Source: Clitopilus passeckerianus (lineage: Eukaryota > Basidiomycota > Agaricomycetes > Agaricales > Entolomataceae). Taken from it: a stretch of DNA of 64,000 nucleotides. The position numbers were made by a program, and so were the translations under genes. Every line of letters begins with the position of its first letter. Position 1 is the first letter of the stretch. Shown in pieces: positions 12,164 to 24,060 of the stretch. Location: contig CALYLX010000141.1 in NCBI GenBank assembly GCA_944990035.1, forward strand, positions 372,001-436,000. Reading direction: 5' to 3'. Below the pieces are notes generated by a model. That model was not told the origin of the DNA and did no database searches. It saw only the letters and a list, made by a program, of their open reading frames with translations.

Positions 12164-12707
12164 TTCATGAGACATTTTTTCTGTTGTACATATTCACATG
12201 ATTCCATCATAGATACAGGTTCCACAGTTTATTATCACTTTTGAAAGGTTCCCTGTTCATACCATGGCCAATTTCCCTTCTTTTGTTGACCGTATATATC
12301 CTATAGTCTCCCTCTCCAACCTTGTATTGCAAATGATACATGTCCACATATATCACACCAACTATTGCTTGCTTCCCCGAGTTTCTTCCCAAGCCTTGTT
12401 ATCTCAAGATGTCAAGTCAGTATATGCTAAATAGTGTAGTTGAGGTGGCCTGCATGTGATAGAAGTGGAGAGTGGAGGGACACACCTACAATGCTGAGAG
12501 AGGCCGAATGATGATGCCAGATGCTTCTGGGAGGCCTATGAGAGTTTGACCAGTGAACTTGAAAGTGGCCAAGCAGTGTCACCTTGTGCTCGGAAAGGTG
12601 ACTCTTGTGTAGGCTGGGTACCATCTCAGTACAAATAGTGGTCAGTGTATATCATCCACACACCATGATCGTTTACTGGCTCTTATCCGTCCTTGGTAGT
12701 TGTATAT
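12164..12707. other. NLR-A 3' flank, nearly identical to the NLR-B flank
   Basis: No gene is apparent. The segment matches 40,280-40,829 with only scattered substitutions and a 6-bp length difference. This is far closer than most of the duplication. Small open frames on either strand here are shadows of this conserved non-coding DNA. A polyadenylation region is expected here, but no clear signal can be assigned. Confidence 0.5.
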
Positions 12708-13300
12708 GCTACCAGCTTCGAGTTTTGAGATTGTCAAGAACCCTAGGACCTATTGTAGACTCTGGAGAGCAAAGTACACAGTCAGTGAAGGTCAAGGAAT
12801 ATATGTGAACAAAGGACGTGCCTTTTGTTTGCCGTGCAACATGCCGTCGGGAAAACAGGGCAGTCAGAGGAGGGAGCAGGAGTCTAGCCAGACGCAAAAA
12901 GCCCGACATTTTGGAAATGGTGACAGCCAGGCTGAGCCCGGAGTGGTGTTGCATGAAAGACGAAGAGCATTTAGTGGAAGTCCCGCTTTTCATGCTAGAG
13001 AGCTTGCTCAGTCCCGGAGACGAGGTAAGATTCCCTCAAGGTTCAAAGACGCATTTGAGGAGCGAATTTAAACGATAATTTGGCTGCTGAAAAGAGTCTC
13101 CCCAGTTTGTTGAGTGGTGTCATGAGTGCAATGGTGGTCAGAAGAATGCCGGAGTTTCGCGTTTGATGCGAAGTTCAAAGTCGGCTGCCCTAACATGGGT
13201 CTCATGTTCAAGTTTGCCCTCTTACCCTCATGGTGTCGTAATCTCATCCATTGGCGTCAGGAAAATCAAGCATTCTGAGCAACCTTTTGACGAACACCTC
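12708..13300 (+). other. Unassigned region with a conserved 87-aa open frame
   Basis: The GCTAC at 12,708-12,712 is the empty site for the solo LTR of unit 2. A frame at 12,818-13,078 (MPFVCRATCRRENRAVRGG...) stays open in both units (41,519-41,778 in unit 2) and ends at the same stop. Several of its differences are non-synonymous. It has no recognisable domain and may be part of a lost exon. I would not call it a gene with confidence. Confidence 0.25.
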
Positions 13301-14700
13301 TTCATGCATCAACGTCTCCTCAGCAGAGAAGTGCCCTTGTGAAAATACGCGAGAAGTGAAGCTCCTGGTCGACGGTTCGATCTCTTCCGGTTGAACACTT
13401 GAACTTTGCTTTCAACCCACTCTTTTGACTCATCCTCGACCATCCTCACCTCCCATCCTGTACAACTGTGAAGCGTGGAAGACGAATCGTCTACGACGAC
13501 GTTCATATTTGCCTCATAGACGTCATACCTGGCCTGCAAGCGACCCAACCCATTGACCCAGCTTCCGAACCTCAATGTTGTCGTTACTCGTGCTCAAGAG
13601 TGTGGTTGGCCTTTAGAAAATGCTCAACACTACGTCCAATATTCAACCAAACCGCCCACTGTTAAGAACGCGTCGTCCAACTGAATGACCGCCTCGTACT
13701 TTTTGCACCACCTGCGGTTCGGTACCGGACGGCCGAGCTACAAGTGTGAGCATGCCACTACCGTTTTCGACGGGCCAGCTGGTGAAATGTGGGTTCCATA
13801 GGTGTGGTTGCCGATGCAGAGTTGAGGGGAAAGAGCTAGCGTATATCGTTGGTATTTGCACGTTGGAGCTCAAGCTCTACGTACTAGTGCAGGTAAATTC
13901 ATCCGTTTCTTACTGCAACGGGGTCTATATCTAACATGTTCTGCTTAGGTCTTTGGCGAAAAGCTGCTGTCACAGAGATGCCCCGTCATTTCTACCCAAC
14001 CTTTCACAAGAACTGGACCGGAGACTCGTCCATACTCCCCACCAACCTGTTTGGCTTGGACAGGTCGCAGCAGTCCTGCTAGACATGGCCTTCCAGCTTC
14101 ATGGATTACACTGCAGTCGAACAGTATGAAGAGAATGCCACGGCCAACGTCCAAGAAGGAGAGCCAAGGATATGAAGCCTGGGCGGCGGCTGTTAGAACA
14201 CTATGGCCGCCTCCATATCCCCGTGCCCCAGCTCGTACTTCCCCAGGACACGACAAGCACGACGCGGATCCAGTTGCATATTCCAAGAACCCGCTATATC
14301 CATTCCACGACCAGTCCTCGCACCCTACTAGTACCTCAAATTCCCGTTCATCTGGAGCCGGATGATCGACTCCAAGGTTCTTTAGCGAGAGCTTCTGGCC
14401 AGCCTAAGATCGGGAGTTCCGAACTCGAGCCACTACACGCCTTCCTGCAGCGTCGTTGCCCATCCCATGAGCACGAGGCGTGTCGTTGGTTATCGTCATT
14501 TCCTATGGGTCCACGTCCACCCAACCATCGCGATCCTTGGTCTGAGGAGCCCGAGAGCTTTTGACCTGGCCATCAGCTGCCTGGAATCGAGTACCATTCT
14601 CGCCTCTGAAGCAGTACAGGTCCTCAACGGAGGCCAATTAACCTCCGACACATAATACGGGGGATATCTTGACCATCGAGTGCTCAGCGACCGGGAACAA
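13301..14700 (+). pseudogene. Decayed gene of family 2, unit 1 forward copy
   Basis: Coding-like pieces include LPNLNVVVTRAQECGWPLEN (from about 13,560), ERVVQLNDRLVLFAPPAVRY (about 13,665-13,730), an intron near 13,893-13,950, and LEHYGRLHIPVPQLVL (near 14,190). They lie in different frames and contain stops. The unit 2 counterpart is about 42,170-43,560, interrupted by a MITE. Related pieces occur on the minus strand at 15,240-17,480 and on the plus strand at 18,500-20,000. Function is not recognised. Confidence 0.45.
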
Positions 14701-15240
14701 ATGGTGCGGGAACGCCCATTGAAGACTTCTCGCTCTTCGAGCCTTCTAGGCCCTTTGCTAGGTCGTAGGCGTATTTAAATGGACTTTACGGACTTTTGGA
14801 TACTCAGTACTCTTCATTCGTGCCAGTAGACATATGTACACGACCGTTGTTTACTATTCTTTCTCCCCTGGTTGTGATTTTCATCGACCCATACTACTAC
14901 ATTGACATACTCCAAACCTATGATCGTACATGATTCCGCAGCATTAGCTTTTCCACGTTCGCCTTATGGCAGCTTCAACCAACAGGACCTTGTTGTAGTA
15001 CCCATCGTGGCCATTTGCTTCTCGTTCTTCTACTTGGTCACTGGCATCCCACGCCCGATTATGTTTGACCTTATCGTGAATATCATACTGTAGCATACAC
15101 TGCACGTTGATGATCAGCAACTATATCAATCAGTATGGAGCACCCAGACATACCATGAGGGGAAACAGAAGGGCACCAAAACTTTGGCCCCAGTCGCTGG
15201 TCGCTGAGAACGAGCATTTCCTCTGAACTGCAAACCAAGA
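14701..15240. other. No gene seen
   Basis: Only short chance frames are present. The first part matches unit 2 closely; around 14,800-15,240 (versus 43,680-44,000) the two units diverge more strongly with many indels. I see no repeat, transposon end or regulatory element here. Confidence 0.4.
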
Positions 15241-17480
15241 AAGCTGGTTAGGAATGGAGGCAAAACGGCAGTGGAGCGAAAAAGAAACGTACGGAGGATG
15301 GCGTGTTGGGTTCGTTCTCGCAGACTTTGGAGTGTATTATGTACCAGCGGGGTTCAGCGACAAGGCCACGCTGGAGTCGAACTCGAGCATAGTTGAGGAT
15401 GTTGCAAAATTGAGAGAGCTTTTCATACGGATATGATCGAAGGCACTCCAACTTCAACTTCAGGCTGGATCAGGGGGCAGGCTGTTGTCGACATTATTGT
15501 GCCTAGCAAGAGACACAGTTAGCTCGCGCTCGAAGAAGTTGAGGACATAGAAGCAGAAATAAAGAATCAAGTGGACAACGACGGTTCATACCGCCGAGAT
15601 TGTGACAGCAGGGTAGAGCAAATGGATCAAATCCGGAATTGAACCCACCTTCATATCAATACCCTACTCTCGGACCGCCGACTCTTGATTCCCAGACTCC
15701 TCCAGCCATGGGCTCTCGCACTATCGCCATGCCAGCCGGAATTCTTGCCATCTTGAAATGAGCTTCTAGCATCGTGTTAGTGAGGCCTTGCAGCTGCCGT
15801 CCGATCCGGTGGGTGGATGTGGATCGGTAGGAAATGTGCTGCCAGGTCCCATTCGAATGCGCAGCGACGCAACCGGGGAGGATGCGGCGGAGCGAAATAA
15901 CCTCAAACTCGAAGCTTTCAAGCTCAGGCGAGAGAAGCTTGCAGAAGACCTCGACGTCGCTCATCTTGGGCCACGGGAAAAGGAGGTAGAGGTAGTAGAG
16001 TGTTGGCGAAGATCCTCCCCGAGTGGACGTAACGGGTTCTCGGGGTCCGCAGCTGGATGCGCTGAGACATATATCGTGTGTGATAGGAAGCACGAAACGG
16101 GTGCGCAGGTGTATAAAGGTGCCAATGGCGTGCCAATGCAAGTAGATTGGGCTTCCGTTTCCTGGCTCCGCCCTTCGAACGTTGCTCGTGAGTCGTGACA
16201 TGCTCCTCACGCTCCTTGGGTATAGGGTGTTCCTTGGGCTTGGGAGGCTAAATCTGATAGACGTGCTGCGACCTGTCCAAGCCGAACGTGGGTTGGAGAG
16301 CAGGAGCTTAGGATCCTGTCCTGCGAAAGTCCAACGGAAATGACTGAACATCTTCGTGCCGTGGGCCTGATGTAAAGTCCTAAAACAGGAGGACGTTAGA
16401 TATAGGTCTCCTGGTGGTAAGAAATATATCAATTTACCTTCGTTAGGTATAGCTCCTACATGCGAACACCGGCGGTATGCGCTGGCCCTCCTCCGTCAAT
16501 TCTTCATTGGAATTTAAACCTCGTCGTTGCAAAGTATCCCCCGTGAAAGCTGCATAGAATCTTCACGCTCGGGAGGTCCATCTAGAACGTCAAAAAAGGC
16601 CCAGGTTTGCTGCTCGACAGCGAATTGTGGGTGGTATAAGAGTGCGAGGTTGGCATTTAGGTGAACGACGCGGTCTTGACGGTGGATGGGTTGGCTAGAA
16701 ATTGGATGTGTTTTTGAGGGTTTTCCGAAGTCCAGCCCACATTGAGGCTCAGAAGCTCGGTCAATGGTTTTCTTAGGCCTACAGATCAAACGGGCTGGTC
16801 AGCACCGGAGGTGAACAAAGAGCAGGATGAAAAACATACGCAAGAGGATAAGATGCGCTTGTTGTCGCAGGGTTTTACGCGTGTCATGTACTAGCGGGTT
16901 TGAGCACCAAGTTCAGGTGGTTGGAGAGTCGAGCGTGGTACAGGTTTGAGCAGGCTTCAGGGAGCTCTTCTAAGGCTTCGATATTCAACTTGACATCAAT
17001 TGAGGTGGCCCATCGTGAAACGGCAGGATCGGGGAGGAAACTTGATGACGTCGTTGTGCCTAGCATGAGACGTGGTTAGCTCAGAGAACCATTCGAAGCA
17101 AGGTTCAGAAAATAGAAGCAGAAACAGAAGATCAAGTTGGAAACGGCGGTTCATACAGCTGAGAAGATATTGAATTGCCAGAAATCACAAGGTTGGCAGA
17201 AAGACGGGAATTGAGGCGGCAAGGTAGAGCACACATGGAGAAATCTGGAATCGAACCCACCTTTGCATAAACTCCCTTCTCTTGATTCGCCGACTGTTGA
17301 TTGCCTGATACCTCAAGCCAGAAGCTCTCGCACCATCCAGTCTATTCCTCCACGCCAGCCGAAATTCTTGCTCTCTTGGAATGATTTTTGCATCGGTTTT
17401 GGCGGAGCCTGCATCTGCCATCCGACCCAGAATCTTCAAGGAGACAATCTAGAGGAGTCGCCGTCGTAACCAGGTTACAT
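15241..17480 (-). pseudogene. Decayed family 2 genes on the minus strand, unit 1
   Basis: Two related copies lie head to tail on the minus strand (about 17,480-16,500 and 16,430-15,250). The longest open frame, 15,656-16,432, includes FPWPKMSDVEVFCKLLSPEL and EVISLRRILPG. In unit 2 the homologous DNA is open in a different frame, so neither is under visible constraint. A piece EFRLAWRNRLDGARASGL (about 17,320-17,370) is disrupted in the other copies. Counterpart: 43,980-46,450. No domain is recognised. Confidence 0.4.
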
Positions 17481-18140
17481 GTTTATGAGCTGAGGGCGGA
17501 GTGTTCATTGAAGGGTCAAGAGGAGACTTGAAGTGGTGAGGAAACGAACAGAACGGCAGCACGGCAGCTGAATTTCTGGCGTCTGTTGTTTGGAACGAAG
17601 GCCATCACCTTCGGAAACACATACCGAGGCGATCATGGCCTTTGAGTCCAACACTGGCAGCCCTTGCCCTGCCTTTGCACTTGCTTTGCTCGCCAGAAAA
17701 CCCAAAACCGACGATGCGATACTGCGACTTTTGAATTTGAGCATCCATTATCAAATGTCATACAGAACTGCTGCCTCAAGAAACTTTCATATACTTGACA
17801 CATCCGAACATAGTTCTGAACTACGACTTTGTCCACAACCTGTTTTAAGCTCGAGTTGACAATGACTAGCACGAAAGCCTGCTCCTCTTTCTCCGGTCGG
17901 AAGACCGAACTGGGCAAAAACTTTCGGGCTTAACGATGTCTGGTACAACTTTCCATGCGCCTCTGATAGTCTGATACTAACCGACTCATTGACGCAGAAC
18001 CGCTCAGCACCATAGAAGATCCAAGCAAACACATATATCCTTGAGGGGAAACGAAAGCAGGCAACTGCTGCGGAGAGCTTAGTCAAGCGACTACCCGGAA
18101 AAAGCCAGGATCGTGAACGATTTACCGTCCAATGAGTGAG
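17481..18140 (-). pseudogene. Minus-strand coding-like fragment starting MPSSVFRPEKEEQ, unit 1
   Basis: The frame at 17,633-17,917 begins MPSSVFRPEKEEQAFVLVIV and stays in register with 46,571-46,870 of unit 2 for about 60 residues before the frames part. The conserved start and the register suggest a former first exon. It has no recognisable domain. The region is also the left edge of the segment tandemly duplicated in unit 2. Confidence 0.3.
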
Positions 18141-18479
18141 TCCCTTCGTACTTCTCTGCAACGTTCTTTCACTAACGGCTGCTTTCATCTAGGAATTGCT
18201 GCATGCTCAGACTATCATGTCCTGCTGTCACCCTTGATACTCCCAGATGTCCAGGCTGCGCCGAATCACTGGGGCATACACATTCATTATGTCTGTTCCT
18301 ACTATCCACGAAGGTGCGACACTTGCTTGTATAAACTCACAAGATTGATTTTGACCTAGTTCTGCATCATCAGTTCTGGAACATGTCGCTTGGGCGAAGT
18401 CCTAGACGTGTGGTTGACACAAGATACAGACGGCGCCGCGATTGCAAACACGACCGTATCCTACACCTCGACTTTTCCT

Positions 18480-20560
18480 CCCCGTCTCCCAGTATCCCTA
18501 ACATGAAGACCTCGACTTCGCTCAAGCTATGACTTGGAAACCGTCTTTCTTCTGCGGAGCCAGACGTCCTACTACCAGCTCACGAACGCTTTCATTCACT
18601 CAGCCCCAATCATTCGCGGGGTCTGACTTCAGCATCCTGCAAACGTACTTTCATGGTTGGAGATACCTCCCTCTCAATATAGGTTTCTATACGTCCACTT
18701 TGGCAAACTCTACGTTGCGTTTGCCTAGTGTTACGGCGAGATTAACCAGGATCTCCTCGTTTACCCCAAAGATCAGCACTCTTGCCCTTTGTACGCTTCC
18801 CTTCCAAGGACCGTACCCGCTCCCAAGGGCCCTACGGCTTTCGTTCCCCTCCTGTACCCTTCTGCGGTGACCAGTGGCGAATTGTATTTCATATCCTTCT
18901 GGCTAGCAGTTGTACAGATGGGACTCGACTTTCAACGGACAAAGGAATTCGCGTCTCCCCTTCCCAAACCGAGACCCGAATCGCGCCACATGTCCATATC
19001 TCATTCCTTTTCCCGATCGCTTCTTTACCTACTCAGGCAGTTAGCTATATGCATCTGGTCCGTCGATCCATCGCCGCCATGGCTCCTTCCTGTCACAACT
19101 TTCTCAGAACCTATAATCCGCTTGCAGCACCTATCAAGCTTCCGTCTCCACGACCCACGAAAAGCGAGCAATTGGATTCAGGGACCTGTTGTTCCTGAGC
19201 TATCGACTACGGGAGCTCTCCTGGACCTACAACGGAACGAAAATATCAATGGCAAGAAAACGGAGCTTGGGGAGGGGCAGGATATGCATATGAACACGAG
19301 GCTTTGACCCAGTTCAAAGTAGCTCAAAGGAGGGGGGTTATCTCGTGGAGTATTACTCCCCTGGCAGCACGAAAACCACATACCTCGACCGAGCTTCCGA
19401 GCCTGTGACGTTACCCAATGAATGTTCAACTCAGACCCAATACCGCTGTCTACCGAAACCATCCAACGTTTGGAACATGGTCGTCAAGCAGCAAGCAGCA
19501 CGCCTCTACCCTTCTCGATTCGCGATCTGTATCTGAAAATGGTTTCTCCACAAGAATCAGTTGCCGATGAAGAGACTCGCTTGCTCATGAAGAACTGGAG
19601 GAGGAGGCTACTGCATATTGCTGTTACCTGAGCGTTGGAGCTAGGCATCAGCACAAGCGGGTTCGTACATTTCTTACCTCGAGAGGACCTACTGTATATC
19701 TAATATCCTCTGCTTAGGTATTCATGAAATTCTGACTCCTTGGATATCTCTTGCCACTTCCACCGCAGCAGCAAGAACCGGTTCATATGTTCGCCCATGC
19801 ACTTCTCCATATGACAGCCTTCAATCGGCCCCAGATGTTTCCCGGCACACAACGGACGGGCAACCTGGCCGGATCCAGTTGCACACCTTACAAAATCGAC
19901 TCGCATCTCCACCCGAGACGGTCTCCATTCAACATTTCCGTAAAGCCAGACGATTGAGTCTACGGCTCTCCGCGCCAAAGGTGCTCGCCAGCTGAACTGA
20001 AAAGTTCCAAGCCGAATTACTGCGCTTCGTCCCATCCTCCCTGCCGCGTGGTCATTTCAACGAACTTCCAGCTATTGCTACCTCCTTGGGTACATACAAT
20101 CTCAATCACTGCAATCATAGCGTCTTGCTCTGAGGAGCCCAAGGAGTTCTTAGATCTGGTCTCTGGTGGACACTCGGTCAAACATCGACTTCAGCCTAGC
20201 CTGTGAAGCAACGTTGCCCGGCGCCCGCTAGAGTTGCGGAAACATCCCCCGTGTCACAGCAGGCCAGACCGGTGTCCGAACAACCGATGTCAATGGACAG
20301 CGAGATTTATCTCCCTTTGACAACAGATTGTTCACAGTACAGTGCGAAAACACACGATGCAGGAACGCGCTATGGAAAGCTTCTTAGCGGATATTCAGGT
20401 TGTATGATGTATCGGTTCAGACTTTATGGACTTTCGTATATTTATCGCTTTTCAGCCATGATGCATGGCAGGATATCGTTGTCCAATTTCCACATATCAT
20501 ATCTATCCTCTGGTTGTATCTGTTTGTAGAATCGTACTACCATGTTGAGCTACTAGCCTA
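18480..20560 (+). pseudogene. Decayed gene of family 3, unit 1 copy
   Basis: The piece with SFTQPQSFAGSDFSILQTYF (about 18,590-18,650) is the ancestral frame, judged from silent changes among its three copies. Later pieces are LQHLSSFRLHDPRKAS (near 19,120), FNSDPIPLSTETIQRLEHG (from about 19,425) and, after an intron ending near 19,719, EPVHMFAHALLHMTAF. Frames change between pieces. Unit 2 carries two copies (about 47,300-48,860 and 49,250-50,770). The last exon resembles that of family 2. Function unknown. Confidence 0.45.
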
Positions 20561-21425
20561 CTACATTTTCAAATGAACGAAGACCTGCGGCGAGATAGAT
20601 TCCAGTTACCGTGACCTTTTCATTGACATTCGTCCTATGTCGGCCTGGGAGCAACCCGACATATTAAAGATTCAGAAAGGGGACACAACCCGAGTCTTCG
20701 CACCATCCGCAGAGAAGACTGACGTCTTGTATGAGATGTAAAATAAAAGTCTAGGAATGAAGATGAGCGAGTGGTGTGGAGAAAGATATACGAGATATGA
20801 CGGTGGCCTCGATTTTGAGTGTACCATGCACAAGACGTTGAAAACCGAAGGGTTGAGGCCAGAACCTTACAGCTTGGGGCTTGGGAGAGCTCTGCATGCA
20901 CATACGACCTTCGCTAATACTTACCTATAGTTTATAAGACCTACCAAGGTCGAGGGTCGGCGGGATCGCGAAGTATTGTTGTGCGGTACAAGACTTAAGA
21001 GGTACTTGGCTTCGAGGACGAATCGATGGAAAGCAGAGATATACCCAGTTTTATTGGCATATATGGTGCACAGATTCGTGTCAAACACTCCTTCTTACTG
21101 AGCATCACCTAGGTAGTGCCAATGGTGGACCGCTGGTTGGCGCTCGCCCCGCTTGGCAAGGAATTGGCGCAAAGTTTAGAATTGGAATTCCCGGTACCTA
21201 GTGCTGCTTCAAAGCGACGTGACACAGCCTCTTTTCAGACCATTCTCAAAGGTGTATCAAGGTCAATTCAATTAGAATACTACTCGTAAAAATAAGCAGG
21301 TATGTAGTCCTTTGATGAATCGGACGTGAAAGAGCTGAGTACACATATCAGGCTGAAAACAAATTCACGGTAAACCAAAGGCTCTGTACATCCGTTCCTA
21401 TGCTCGCATTTCAACCTTGCCCCGC
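20561..21425. other. No gene seen
   Basis: The stretch near 20,590-20,900 is conserved with 51,430-51,710 in unit 2. The remainder is diverged. Only short frames with no domain are present on either strand. No terminal repeats or structured element were noticed. Confidence 0.35.
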
Positions 21426-23435
21426 CCATCCACTCGCAATACCATATTTGCATCTCCAACTCATAATCACCATTCTGAGATTCCGTGTTCTGAAGCGAGG
21501 AGAATGGCGCAGCTCTTGAAGATGAGGCTGAATGTATTCCCAGAATCTTCAGATTCCAAGATACAATATGGGTGGTAGCTCAGTGGCTCGGCATCCCATG
21601 CTAGGTGGCCATGTCTGCGAATAGCGCCAGGTGTAACCTTGTGGGGTTCGAGGGGGATATATAGCGACAAGGTGTCTGACTGTTGTCGGTGGTTGGGGAT
21701 GAGTACCTGAGACCAGTGTTCCCAGGGCACGAGATCGGGAGGCGACTACTACAGGATGTCGACGAGATCTTATGCTTCGACCCAAACTTCGCGGTGGGCA
21801 TGCTCCAGCAGCAGTAGATTGGATTTGGATGTGAGCAAGTCTTGGCCGGGCGAAGTCGTGGCCAGTCATGGTGAACGGTATGCTATCTCCGTCTGGTTGA
21901 CCATGAAGCTTGACCACTTCGAATTGCGTGGCGCCCGTTTGACCTCCTTATTCGGTCATTGTACGACCCAGCTGGGAGCAAGATATGCTGGAAGGTGGAG
22001 GTCGACAGAGTATGGGAGACGGACGTTGAGCGAGTTGATCGTCAATCGGCGCTGTTCAAACCGCCGAATTCGGCAGACGAGAGGGTATATGGCCGTTGGA
22101 TGTTGAGCCCTGAGCCCTAAGCTGTGGGTAGCCTAGCGTATCTTGAGAGACCACAAAACCGCCCTTAGCACTCCCGCTCCTGCCCCAAAACAGATCTGGC
22201 TCGACCTTCCACGCCGAGACCACGAACACTCCACCTCTATCCCTGTTACAGCGATGTCGGGACCTGGAGCGTATCCCGTGTTCCCTCCATTGACCACATC
22301 GTTGTGACCGTGTCCTTCTGGGATCATCTGCCGTCATCACGACACGCTCGAGCAGAGCTCTAGAATGGCGAGGTGGATGGATGAAGAGGGGTTGGAGGCG
22401 TTCGTGAACACCAACCGCAACGTGTCCAGTGGCAGGAAGGAACTTGAGGGGAGGTGGGGTGCCTCATCGGTGAAAGCAAGTTTCCAACAGACGGATATTG
22501 GACCTCGGTGCGTTCATCGTTGCTTCCAACGAGGATGTCGGTCGCTGTGCCGTCGAGACGGAATGTGGGCATATAGTACATCAGCGGCTGCACGATATCA
22601 AGGATGAAAGTTGGTGGTATCTCCTTCAGCGTTTCGCGCCTCTGAATCTGTAGAACGAGCATCGGTAAGAAGGACGTTCCAAGGGTGCAGTATTTTGAGA
22701 TGAATCATACCTTATGTTTATCTCGAGATAAACGAAACCTTCCAGCATCAGATCCACTCTTGAAGCTCCTGCATCCGTCGAACCTGCTCCTCCTCTTGTT
22801 CTATTCAGGAGGATACGGCGAGATAAGCATCCATATTGGCTATACGGCGCCTCCCTCAGCTTTAATCTTCGTCTACCCAGCCCTACGCAGCAATGCTCGC
22901 AGTCACGATTTGATACTCCACTCCATAACTGATGGAGGGTAGACGATTTTCGGATATCGTTGCGCATTCGTCTACAGGATGATGGAAGCCAGCTTAAAGA
23001 TGTCCAAGACGCGCCATTCGCGGACGCCACTGGGCAGGTGGGAGATGAGAGAAGACGCCAGCACTTCTTCTCTCCTGTTTCGTCCTATTGACGCCAGAGC
23101 AAGCAGTCTTCTATGCTCGATCTTCATAAAAGATTGTGTGGGAGCTCGGTCGCAGTGGAGAGGTTTTGAAGTGTGCCGGGACGAAGGGGTCGGTCGTGAG
23201 TGTAAAGGCCGGGGAAGTAGGGAGTACAGGGGTGGAGGCTCCTGGTCGAAGCCAAAATTGGATTGGCAATTTGAAAAGAGTCAAGGGCCGAGGTATGGAC
23301 ATTGGGTGCGTCGGTGACGATGGGGCATGTTTTTAGGTACGGAAGGATGGATGGTTGAAGATGGCAGGATCTGTGGTCTGCTTCCGTCTTTATACACCGA
23401 GCTAAACGGCATTTGAGGAGGGGAGCGAGGACATG
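21426..23435 (-). pseudogene. Decayed minus-strand gene of family 4, unit 1 copy
   Basis: Coding-like pieces run right to left: MSIPRPLTLFKLP near 23,302, an exon RRETLKEIPPTFILDIVQPL near 22,640-22,580, SLNVRLPYSVDLHLPAYLAP near 22,025-21,970, and a C-terminal piece ending in GRGKVEMRA near 21,410. The copy is broken by in-frame TAA and tandem TAG codons (complement of about 21,742-21,776), a TGA near 21,467 and frameshifts. Unit 2 (52,266-54,540) keeps the last exon open. Function not recognised. Confidence 0.5.
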
Positions 23436-24060
23436 TATCGTAAGGGCAGAGGATACGAAGATGTCAGGGAAGTGGATATTGAACTTTCAAATTTCAGCCG
23501 GTGATCGTAGCAGCTTGATCCTTTTGCCTCCTCAAGTCGTCATTTGAATTTCTACCTCCACTTGTGGGCCTCAGCGCCAGCCGTAGCGTGTTCCAGCTTC
23601 ATTGTGTGGGAGGCACTGGGTGTAAAGAGGGAGGGTGGAAGAAGCACCTTTCGCTTAGGCATAAACACCAGTACAGGCTAGCGTGGTCTGGACGGGCCAT
23701 AGGCACAAGAGAGTGAACCTGCTGAATTTGGTGAGGAGACGCTGATAAAAGGAAAAGGCCAAGTCAAACTGACTCCATGGACAAAGATTCTTGGTTAAGC
23801 CGTGCTTTCGTGATGCAGTAGCTTTCGATCCAGGCACAGGTGGTCGAAACTGACTTGAAGTCGATGAAGGATTCACTTGCAAACTTGAAGATCGGGAGAG
23901 TAAGAGAAATGGCATCGTGTGAGCCGCCTTCTGTTTTCGGACTCATCGAGGCCTACAGCCTTCGGAATAAACAGGACAAAACACGTTTCCAGCTCGATCG
24001 CAGAGCTGGTTGCTCAGAAACTTTTCTCTGACAAAGGGCAAACCACCTGCCCTAAATCAC
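23390..24060. repeat. Near-identical tract shared with unit 2
   Basis: About 670 bp match 54,525-55,190 with only around five differences (two single-base length changes and three or four substitutions), while both flanks differ by several percent or more. Short minus-strand frames here (23,655-23,915 and 23,764-23,946) are identical or nearly so in both units. Recent gene conversion, or constraint on an unrecognised exon, could explain it. Confidence 0.75.

Noticed and set aside
15656..16432. 258-codon minus-strand frame as an intact gene
   Set aside because: The homologous DNA in unit 2 is open in a different register, and no domain is recognisable, so coding constraint is not supported.
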